DNA of 64,000 nt from Brevundimonas sp. (GTDB taxonomy: Bacteria; Pseudomonadota; Alphaproteobacteria; Caulobacterales; Caulobacteraceae): contig SCVB01000043.1 in assembly GCA_004296955.1 (NCBI GenBank), positions 1 to 64,000 of the forward strand. Reading direction: 5' to 3'. The translations under genes were made by a program, and so were the position numbers. Shown here in pieces: positions 54,589 to 64,000 of the stretch (position 1 is its first letter; every line of letters starts with the position of its first letter). Under the pieces are notes generated by a model. The model saw only the letters and a list, made by a program, of their open reading frames with translations. It was not told where the DNA came from and searched no databases.

Positions 54589-55071
54589 GTGAGCCTCTCC
54601 GATGACCCCGAAACCCGCCGTCAGGCCGCCGTCCGGCGCATCGAGGCCGAGACCGGCATCGACGAGCCGATGATCGCCCGTCTGGTCGACGCCTTCTATG
54701 ACCGGGTCCGCGCCGATCCCTTGCTCGGCCCGGTCTTCGCCGGCCGGATCGCCGACTGGGGCCCGCATCTGGCGCAGATGCGCCTGTTCTGGTCGTCGGT
54801 GGCGCTGATGAGCGGCGTCTATCACGGACGGCCGATGCCCAAACACCTGCCCCTGCCCGTCGACGCCCGCCATTTCGACCGCTGGCTCGAACTGTTCGAG
54901 GCCACCGCCGCGCAGGTCTGTCCGCCCGCGGCGGCCGCCCATTTCGTCGAGCGGGCCCGCCGCATCGCTGAAAGCCTGGAACTGGGCATCGCCGGCGCCC
55001 AGGGCGTCCTGCTGGGCAGGGGCGAGCGCTATCTGCGGCCGACCGAGACCTGGACGCCGCCGGGCGCCTAG
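54589..55071 (+). CDS. group III truncated hemoglobin
   Basis: The 160-residue product is a TrHb3-type heme protein. The proximal His95 is in VDARHFDRWLELF, a hallmark block. The distal region holds FYDRVRADPLLGPVF (TrHb FYxxVxxDxxxxPxF) and MSGVYHGRPMPKHLPLP. The long N-terminal helix and C-terminal extension exceed the roughly 120-residue core. Oxygen or NO chemistry is assumed, not shown. The start is a GTG at 54589. The stop shares CTAG with the convergent broken lipoprotein. Confidence 0.9.
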   Translation: MSLSDDPETRRQAAVRRIEAETGIDEPMIARLVDAFYDRVRADPLLGPVFAGRIADWGPHLAQMRLFWSSVALMSGVYHGRPMPKHLPLPVDARHFDRWLELFEATAAQVCPPAAAAHFVERARRIAESLELGIAGAQGVLLGRGERYLRPTETWTPPGA

Positions 55072-55514
55072 GCCGGCGCCGCCGGAGCGGCGGCCTCCGG
55101 GGCCCCGGCCGGCTTGATGCGGGCGTTGACGTTGAAACTCTCGACCTTCCAGACGGCCCCCTCCTTGAGGAAGGTGGTGTCAGTCCGAACGAACCGGTCC
55201 GGATACTCGTACTCCTGGGCCAGGGTGTAGCGTTGGCCGTTCGTGCCGGCATCGGACCGCCACCCGAGCGGTTTCGGCTCGGGCGGCGGGCCGGCCGGCG
55301 CGATGGTCCGGATCATGGGCAGCTAGGCGCGCACGGCCTCGGGCGCATTGATGGAGGACATCCGGGCCAGCAGGGCGTCATCCCGGCCCTCGACGAGATC
55401 CGCGTACAGGGCCCGGGCCTCCGTCGCCCGTTCGGCGTCGCCCGCCATGTCCGGCATCGAACAGGCCGCCAGCCCGAAGCCCGCCAACAATCCCAGAACC
55501 CGCCTGCGTTGCAT
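55068..55514 (-). pseudogene. lipoprotein gene interrupted by an in-frame amber codon
   Basis: From the ATG at 55514 the frame gives a lipoprotein signal (LLAGFGLAAC, Cys19) and 63 residues ending INAPEAVRA. There a TAG at 55323-55325 stops it. Immediately after, the same frame stays open for 84 more codons (LPMIRTIAPAG onward, WKVESFNVNARIKPAG near the end) to a natural stop at 55068. Both parts look like one domain, and CAG-to-TAG is the simplest explanation. It could be a pseudogene, a suppressed stop or a sequencing error. Confidence 0.75.
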
Positions 55515-55634
55515 GTCTTCCTCCCCGTACAATCCGACGCTACATCGCCGGCGGCGCGGCCGCCACCGGGACTTTCGACTGGCGCCGGACGACCTGCTGA
55601 CATCAGCTGTCAGCAGGTTCGCCGCCCGCCCCAT

Positions 55635-55649
55635 GTTCTCACATTGTTC
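55635..55649. promoter_or_regulatory. LexA (SOS) box before uvrA
   Basis: GTTC-TCACATT-GTTC is a perfect GTTC-N7-GTTC box, 95 bases before the uvrA ATG. It also lies about 120 bases upstream of the divergent lipoprotein pseudogene. Confidence 0.82.
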
Positions 55650-55744
55650 TTGCTGAATCCGCCGAATTGATCCCCATATAGCGGCGTCGCACCGGACCTT
55701 ACCGGGTCCCGCCGCGTTCCCGGATTCCCCAGTCTTCAGGCCTC

Positions 55745-58651
<2,907 letters not shown>

Positions 58652-58655
58652 CGGC

Positions 58656-59594
58656 TCAGGCCGCCGCCGGAGCCGTCTCCACGCCGTGATCCCGGGTCTT
58701 GCCGCGCACGACCAGGACGACGAGGCCGAGCAGCAGCACCGCCGTGGTCACAACGCTGGCCTCCGGGCCGAAGCTCGCGCCGGTCAGCCACCAGGCGGCG
58801 CCCGGCGCCCCGGTCAGGTCCGTGACCAGCGGCGTGGTCTCGATCACCTGGCCGGAGACCTCCAGGCCGAAGCCGAGGCCCAGCAGCCAGTTCCAGGCCG
58901 CATGCCAGCCGCACACGCCCCACAGCGAGCCCTCGCGCACGGCGTAGAGGCTGATGAACAGGCCGAACAGGACGATGTTGGCCAGGCCGACATAGAGCTC
59001 GTTCGAGGGTTCGATATTGCCGGCATGGGCCAGGGCGAACAGGGCCGAGTTGCCGATCACGGCGATCCACAGCCCATGCCGCGAGGCGATCAGCTGCATC
59101 AGCCAGCCGCGGAACAGCAGCTCCTCGGACGAGCCCTGGATGATGAAGCCCAGCATGAGCACGCCGATGGGCAGTAGCGACGCGCCCACGGCGGCGGAGC
59201 CGAACGCGCCCGGCCCCTCGACCACATAGCCTCCCGCGGCCCAGATCACCCCGATCACCGTGGCCAGGAAGGCGAGGCCGATCAGATAGCCGCGCAGGAA
59301 GCGCATCGCCCCCCGGGCGTTCAGGCCCAGGGCCGACGGCCCGCGCCGCTCGAAGAAGCGGGCCCACAGCAACACAAGCACCGAGCTCAGGCCGAATGCC
59401 GCCGCCAGCTGATAGGCCAGCTGCGGCCAGCCGTCGGCGCCCCCGCCCGGCGTGATGAAGCCCGCCGCGATCGCGGGGAAATAGGCGCCCAGCTGTCCGC
59501 CGAGCATGAAGACCACGCACAGCACGATCGCGGCGATGGTCCAGGTCCGGCGATGCCGCAGCTTGCGCACGGCGAAAAGTTCAAGTCCGGCCAT
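58656..59594 (-). CDS. CPBP family intramembrane metalloprotease
   Basis: The 312-residue integral membrane protein has eight or so spans and the Abi/CAAX-protease motifs EELLFRGWL (near 157), FALAHAG and HAAWN, whose Glu and His residues coordinate the catalytic metal. Members process prenylated or other membrane peptides or act in immunity regulation; the substrate is unknown. It converges with uvrA with 4 bases between. Confidence 0.88.
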   Translation of the reverse strand: MAGLELFAVRKLRHRRTWTIAAIVLCVVFMLGGQLGAYFPAIAAGFITPGGGADGWPQLAYQLAAAFGLSSVLVLLWARFFERRGPSALGLNARGAMRFLRGYLIGLAFLATVIGVIWAAGGYVVEGPGAFGSAAVGASLLPIGVLMLGFIIQGSSEELLFRGWLMQLIASRHGLWIAVIGNSALFALAHAGNIEPSNELYVGLANIVLFGLFISLYAVREGSLWGVCGWHAAWNWLLGLGFGLEVSGQVIETTPLVTDLTGAPGAAWWLTGASFGPEASVVTTAVLLLGLVVLVVRGKTRDHGVETAPAAA

Positions 59595-59767
59595 GCGGCG
59601 CTCCTCGGGAGGGGTCAGGGAAAGGGGATCGTCCCGGCATGAGGCCCCTGCCGGGCCGGATGGATGCGCCGGGCGGGAGATTTAAAGCCACGCTCACAGA
59701 GGGCGGCGAGTTGAGGCGCCGGGGACACGGCGGACGGGTTCAGCGAAACCGCCCGCGCCGTCCGGGC

Positions 59768-60673
59768 CTAGTCGAACACCGCCGCGTTCGGCTGCCCGCC
59801 CTTGATGTCGCGATAGGCTGCCGAGAAAGGCGCATAGACGACCGCGACCTGCAGGGCCGAGATCACCGCATTGATCACCACCCAGGCGGCGATGGCCGGC
59901 CAGGCGGCCTGGAGGATGGTCGGGATGCTTTCGCCCTCAAGCCCCGCGAGGCCGTTCAATCCGCCGGTGGCCAGCTGGATCGGCATGGCCACCAGTGACC
60001 CCAGCAGGCCGACGACGATGCTCATCACGAAGGCCAGAAGCGCCATGCCCAGCAACGGCCAGAAGCGGCCCTTGGTCACGGCGAAGGAATCGAAGATGGC
60101 GATGCGACGCTCGGCCATGGTGATCGGGATGGCGAGGCTTAGCCTCACCGCCAACCAGATAAAAAAGGCGATGGCGGCGAAGACGAGGAGCACCACGACC
60201 AGCCACAGGGCCGGCATGTCCGCGGCGGTCGAAAAGCCGGCCACCATGCCGACGATCCCGAACAGGACGACCGACAGAACGGCGAACAGAATGAAGAGCA
60301 CGACCGACACGACCAGCACACGCACCTCGTCCATGCCCAGCCGCAGATAGCCGAACGCGCTCTCGCCCGGCCGCAGCACGGAACGTGACACGGCGGCGTA
60401 GATCATGGCGCTGGCGATCAGGCTGACCGGCAGGACGACGGCGAAAATGGCCATATAGGCGGACAGCACCGGCATGACGTCGTCGAACGAGGTCGCCCCG
60501 GATTGCTCAAGCGTCTCGGCTGCGCTCATCAGTCCGATGACGCTGCCGCCGACCATGGCGAGGGCCGCGACCATGACCACCAGATAGAACAGGGCCCAGA
60601 AAACCAGGGCCATGGGCTGGCGGCGCACCACCCTGAACCCCTCGAACGCCGCATCGGTCGCTGAAAACGCCAT
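59768..60673 (-). CDS. multi-span membrane protein, paralogue A
   Basis: The 301-residue protein has six to seven hydrophobic segments. A conserved core with VLRPGESAFGYLRLGMDEVR (near 95-115) also occurs in the adjacent gene (VRPRERSFFSLRLGMDE), so the two are tandem paralogues. The N-terminus ATDAAFEGFRVVRRQP is amphipathic. No enzyme motif is seen; the family is uncharacterised. It lies 64 bp from its paralogue on the same strand. Confidence 0.8.
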   Translation of the reverse strand: MAFSATDAAFEGFRVVRRQPMALVFWALFYLVVMVAALAMVGGSVIGLMSAAETLEQSGATSFDDVMPVLSAYMAIFAVVLPVSLIASAMIYAAVSRSVLRPGESAFGYLRLGMDEVRVLVVSVVLFILFAVLSVVLFGIVGMVAGFSTAADMPALWLVVVLLVFAAIAFFIWLAVRLSLAIPITMAERRIAIFDSFAVTKGRFWPLLGMALLAFVMSIVVGLLGSLVAMPIQLATGGLNGLAGLEGESIPTILQAAWPAIAAWVVINAVISALQVAVVYAPFSAAYRDIKGGQPNAAVFD

Positions 60674-60737
60674 CGAATCCTCCCACCCGTTTGCCGGGCC
60701 AGCCTAGATCATCCTGTTCGCCGTGCGAACCGTCGTG

Positions 60738-61673
60738 TCAGTGGGCGTCATCCGCCGTCGGCGCGGCCGCGGCGGCCAGCTGGCGGCAGGCCGAAGCATA
60801 GGGCGCGACCGAGAGGGTAATCAGCATCCCGTAGACGCCGGAGAACGCCACGGCCGCCAGCGCCAGCCACGGCCAGTGGGCCCGCAGGAAGGGCTCCGCG
60901 CCGGCGAACGGATTTCCGTCCATGGGGCCCCTGTGGAAGCTCCAGTCCATGCCCGTGTTGGCGGCCACGGCGAAGACGCCGAAGCCGATCGCCATCAGCA
61001 CCAGTTCGACCGCCAGAATGATCAGCACGATAAGCACGCTCATGCCGAACAGGGCGCCGGTCCGGCCGCGCCCCATCCGCCAGCCCTCGACGAAGGCGAA
61101 GCTGCGCGTCAGCACGCTGGCCGGCGCGATCAGGCTGACCCGCGCCAGGGCCAGCAGGATCGCCAGCACGAAGACCACCACCATCGCCGCGATGATGAGG
61201 CCGTTCGCGGGCGCGCCGAGCCCCCAGACGCCGAAGCCGATCCCCACGCCCAGCAGGCCGAGGACGATCATGCCCGCATACAGGCCCACCATCACGGCGA
61301 TGCCGACGACCAGCACCGCCAGCTCGTCCATGCCCAGTCGCAGGGAAAAGAAGGACCGCTCCCTCGGCCGGACCACGGCCCGCATGATCGCTGTGTAGAC
61401 GACGACCGTCAGGGCCAGCTGGCCCAGCTGCATCAGGGCATTGGCGCCCTGGAACTGCATCATCCGGGCATGGAATTCCGGCCCCCAATGATCGGGGTTT
61501 CCGCCGTGCGCGGGCATGCTGGAGAAGAGGTCGCCCATCATCGGCAGCATCAGCCCCATGCCGGCCATGACCGGCGCCATCAGCAGCAGCCCCCAGACGA
61601 ACACCGACAACGGTCGCCGCCGCACGAGGCCGAAGGCCTCGCCGATCGCGGTCCCGATGGAAAATCGCGCCAT
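60738..61673 (-). CDS. multi-span membrane protein, paralogue B
   Basis: The 311-residue protein has the same plan as paralogue A: an amphipathic start (GEAFGLVRRRP), six spans and the RLGMDEL motif after a charged loop. The first loop is longer and holds PAHGGNPDHWGPEFHARM with several His. It diverges from trmFO by 64 bp. Function unknown. Confidence 0.8.
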   Translation of the reverse strand: MARFSIGTAIGEAFGLVRRRPLSVFVWGLLLMAPVMAGMGLMLPMMGDLFSSMPAHGGNPDHWGPEFHARMMQFQGANALMQLGQLALTVVVYTAIMRAVVRPRERSFFSLRLGMDELAVLVVGIAVMVGLYAGMIVLGLLGVGIGFGVWGLGAPANGLIIAAMVVVFVLAILLALARVSLIAPASVLTRSFAFVEGWRMGRGRTGALFGMSVLIVLIILAVELVLMAIGFGVFAVAANTGMDWSFHRGPMDGNPFAGAEPFLRAHWPWLALAAVAFSGVYGMLITLSVAPYASACRQLAAAAAPTADDAH

Positions 61674-61737
61674 TCCAGCCTCCCCAAGCCAACGGCCAAG
61701 CTAGCCCCTTTCCTCGCCCCCGGCTAGAAGCCGCCCC

Positions 61738-63153
61738 ATGACGGACATTCTGAAGCCTATTCACGTCGTCGGCGGCGGCCTCGCCGGCTCGGAAGCCGCC
61801 TGGCAGATCGCCTCGGCCGGCGTGCCCGTGGTCCTGCACGAGATGCGCGGCGTGCCCGGCGTGAAGACCGACGCCCACCATACCGATGGCCTGGCCGAGC
61901 TGGTCTGCTCCAACTCCTTCCGCTCCGACGACTGGGAGCACAACGCCGTCGGCCTGTTGCACGCCGAGATGCGCGCGCTGGACTCCATCATCATGGCCTG
62001 CGGCGACGCCCATCAGGTCCCCGCCGGCGGCGCCCTCGCCGTCGACCGCGACGGCTTCTCCCAGGCCGTGACGGCGAAGCTGGAAGCCCACCCCCTCGTC
62101 ACCATCGTGCGCGAGGAGATCGCGGGTCTGCCGCCGGAAGCCGATGAGACGAATGGTTGGGACAATGTCATCGTCGCCACCGGCCCCCTCACCTCCCCGG
62201 CCCTGGCCGCCGCCATCCTCGACCTGACCGGCGAGGACGCGCTCAGCTTCTTCGACGCCATCGCGCCCATCGTCCACGCCGACAGCATCGACTTCGACAT
62301 CGCCTGGCGCCAGTCGCGCTACGACAAGGAAGGCCCGGGCGGCGACGCCGCCGCCTACGTCAACTGTCCCATGAACAAGGAACAGTACGAGGCCTTCATC
62401 GACGCCCTGCTGACCGGCCCCAAGGCCGAGTTCAAGGAGTGGGAGAACGTCCCCTATTTCGACGGCTGCCTGCCCATCGAGGTCATGGCCGAGCGCGGCC
62501 GCGAGACCCTGCGCCACGGCCCGATGAAGCCCGTCGGCCTGACCAACCCGCGCGACCCGCAGGTCAAGGCCTACGCCATCGCCCAGCTGCGTCAGGACAA
62601 TGCGCTGGGCACCCTGTTCAACATGGTCGGCTTCCAGACCAAGCTGAAGCACGGCGCCCAGGCCGAGGTCTTCCGCATGATCCCCGGCCTGCAGGACGCC
62701 CAGTTCGCCCGTCTCGGCGGCCTGCACCGCAACACCTTCCTCAACAGCCCCAAACTGCTGGACCGACAGCTGCGCCTCAAGGCCATGCCGCGCCTGCGCT
62801 TCGCCGGCCAGGTCACGGGCGTCGAGGGCTATGTCGAGAGCGCCGCCATGGGCCTGCTGACCGGCCGCCTCGCCGCCGCGGAACGGCTGGGCCGCCCGCT
62901 GGAGGCCCCGCCCGTCCACACCGCCATGGGCGCCCTGGTCGAGCACATCACCGGCGGCCACCTCGACGGCCCCGGCGGGATCTCCAAATTCCAGCCGATG
63001 AATATCAACTACGGCCTGCTCCCGCCGCTGGAAGCGCCCAAGGTCGACGAGGCCGGCGTGAAGATTCCGATGAAGGAGCGCGGCCGCGCGAAGAAGCGGC
63101 TGATGAGCGTGCGCGCGCTGGAGGCGCTGAAGGCGTGGCGGGACGCGGGGTGA
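61738..63153 (+). CDS. trmFO: methylenetetrahydrofolate-tRNA-(uracil-5-)-methyltransferase TrmFO
   Basis: TrmFO forms m5U54 in the T loop of tRNA using methylene-THF and FAD. The 471-residue product has the FAD site [11 protein letters not shown] (11-21), [10 protein letters not shown] with Cys57, and [14 protein letters not shown] around the catalytic Cys. GDAxG-type FAD contacts are near the C-terminus ([11 protein letters not shown]). The ATG at 61738 gives the standard length. It overlaps the next gene by GTGA. Confidence 0.97.
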   Translation: MTDILKPIHVVGGGLAGSEAAWQIASAGVPVVLHEMRGVPGVKTDAHHTDGLAELVCSNSFRSDDWEHNAVGLLHAEMRALDSIIMACGDAHQVPAGGALAVDRDGFSQAVTAKLEAHPLVTIVREEIAGLPPEADETNGWDNVIVATGPLTSPALAAAILDLTGEDALSFFDAIAPIVHADSIDFDIAWRQSRYDKEGPGGDAAAYVNCPMNKEQYEAFIDALLTGPKAEFKEWENVPYFDGCLPIEVMAERGRETLRHGPMKPVGLTNPRDPQVKAYAIAQLRQDNALGTLFNMVGFQTKLKHGAQAEVFRMIPGLQDAQFARLGGLHRNTFLNSPKLLDRQLRLKAMPRLRFAGQVTGVEGYVESAAMGLLTGRLAAAERLGRPLEAPPVHTAMGALVEHITGGHLDGPGGISKFQPMNINYGLLPPLEAPKVDEAGVKIPMKERGRAKKRLMSVRALEALKAWRDAG

Positions 63154-64000
63154 TCCTCGAACCCGCCAAGGTCGCCCTTCGCCGCCGGATCACCGACATC
63201 TTCAACGACGCCGAACGCGGCGAGCGCCCGGCCCTGCGTCGCGCCGATGCCCTGTTCGCCCCGGACTCCGTGGCCTGGCGGGTCAATGGCGACATCGTCA
63301 CCATGATGATCGGCGGCGTCTCCGGCCTGCTGCTGCAGATGCTGCATCCGGCGGTGCTGGCCGGGGTCTGGGACCATTCCGACTTCCGCGCCGACATGCA
63401 CGGCCGCCTGCGACGCACGGCCAAATTCATCGCCGTCACCACCTATGACCACGCGGACGCAGGCCGCGCCGCCGTCGACCGGGTCAACCGCATCCACCGC
63501 AAGCTCGGCGGGACCCTGCCCGACGGCACACCCTATCGCGTTTCCGATCCCGACCTGCTGGCCTGGGTCCATGTCACCGAGACCATCAGCTTCCTCGACG
63601 CCTGGATCCGCTACGCCGAGCCGGGCATGAGCCGCGCCGACCAGGACGGCTATTTTGCCGAGACCGCCCGCATCGGCGAGGCCCTGCACGCCGATCCCGT
63701 TCCCCGCACCCGGGCGGAGGCCGAGGCCCTGATCCAGAGCTACCGCCCCCGGCTGCGCGCCGACGCCCGCACCCATGAGGTCGCGGCCATGGTCATGCGC
63801 CAGACCATCGGCTCGCCCGCCGTCGACCTCGCCGCCGGGGTGATCATGCAGGCCGGCATGGACCTGCTGCCCGACTGGGCCCGAGCCATGCACGACCAGC
63901 CGCGCAGCCTGCCCCGCCCGCTGGCCCGCGGCCTCGCCCGGAGCGTCGCCCGCACGCTGCAATGGGCATACGAGGGTTCGCCCAACCGCGAGGTCTGGCC
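63150..64000 (+). CDS. oxygenase MpaB family protein (DUF2236), 3' end outside window
   Basis: From the GTG at 63150 the frame stays open to the end, giving 283 codons. Family features are [21 protein letters not shown], with the conserved His, and later [20 protein letters not shown]. MpaB-like proteins are heme oxygenases or latex-clearing relatives. The start overlaps the trmFO stop (GTGA), and the C-terminus is not seen. The substrate is unknown. Confidence 0.82.
   Translation, partial: MILEPAKVALRRRITDIFNDAERGERPALRRADALFAPDSVAWRVNGDIVTMMIGGVSGLLLQMLHPAVLAGVWDHSDFRADMHGRLRRTAKFIAVTTYDHADAGRAAVDRVNRIHRKLGGTLPDGTPYRVSDPDLLAWVHVTETISFLDAWIRYAEPGMSRADQDGYFAETARIGEALHADPVPRTRAEAEALIQSYRPRLRADARTHEVAAMVMRQTIGSPAVDLAAGVIMQAGMDLLPDWARAMHDQPRSLPRPLARGLARSVARTLQWAYEGSPNREVW

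Noticed and set aside
54362-55252. 296-codon minus-strand open frame over the globin
   Set aside because: Arg/Pro-rich shadow of the globin gene, which carries the heme-binding pattern.
60716-60730. GTTC-N7-GAAC taken for a LexA box
   Set aside because: The second half-site is inverted; the alphaproteobacterial box needs two GTTC in the same direction. It is just a palindrome between two genes.

Overview
The window is about 68% GC and tightly packed. It looks like chromosomal core DNA from a member of the Caulobacterales, most likely Brevundimonas or a close relative. Four things point there: a PopZ-type polar organiser next to tolC and valS, a fliX/flgI divergent flagellar pair followed by a CheL/FlgJ-like protein and FlbY, the order mce–DUF1467–proS–lolC–lolD–dnaE, and LexA boxes of the alphaproteobacterial type GTTC-N7-GTTC. 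The genus is inferred from these markers, not proven. I see no prophage, CRISPR array, plasmid gene or classical insertion sequence. No stretch longer than 300 bases lacks a gene or a structured element.

Layout. 1-7 kb: dapA-smpB facing a soluble lytic transglycosylase, then a TetR-led BtuF-BtuC-BtuD-type importer whose four genes overlap by 4 nt each. 7-10.5 kb: a family 2 glycosyltransferase, two RNA or nucleic-acid methyltransferases and a GFA protein. 10.5-22.7 kb: dnaE, a 31-codon SOS-type membrane peptide, small proteins, an SRPBCC protein, the lolD-lolC-proS-DUF3088-DUF1467-mce cluster, then tsf and rpsB. 22.9-34 kb: a secreted protein and M23 lipoprotein pair, hrpB, an APC permease, tRNA-Leu, a racemase, a radical SAM protein with a LexA box, a DUF559 nuclease gene inside 26-bp inverted repeats, an RlmD/TrmA-type methyltransferase and a glycine-zipper protein. 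34-43.7 kb: tlyA, valS, popZ, tolC, a PIMT-like gene, tRNA-Cys, small regulators, a SpoU methylase and tRNA-Asn. 43.8-48.5 kb: a lipoprotein, a LOG protein, gltX, an esterase and dksA. 48.6-52.7 kb: fliX/flgI/flgJ-like/flbY and an EAL phosphodiesterase. 52.7-64 kb: an ABC-F protein with a short upstream ORF, a globin, an amber-interrupted lipoprotein, uvrA with a LexA box, membrane proteins, trmFO and the start of an MpaB-type gene.

How the genes work together. Several functions recur: translation and RNA modification (smpB, rpsB, tsf, proS, valS, gltX, dksA, trmFO, tlyA and two SpoU enzymes), envelope biogenesis (slt, lolCD, tolC, M23), polarity and motility (popZ, fliX, flgI), and DNA damage. 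The DNA-damage layer is the most interesting. Three separate promoters carry perfect GTTC-N7-GTTC boxes. One (with two boxes) drives a SidA-like division-inhibitor peptide beside dnaE, one drives a radical SAM gene, and one drives uvrA.

Genes overlap extensively. ATGA, GTGA and TGATG junctions link operon partners, and four convergent pairs share one palindromic CTAG as both stop codons.
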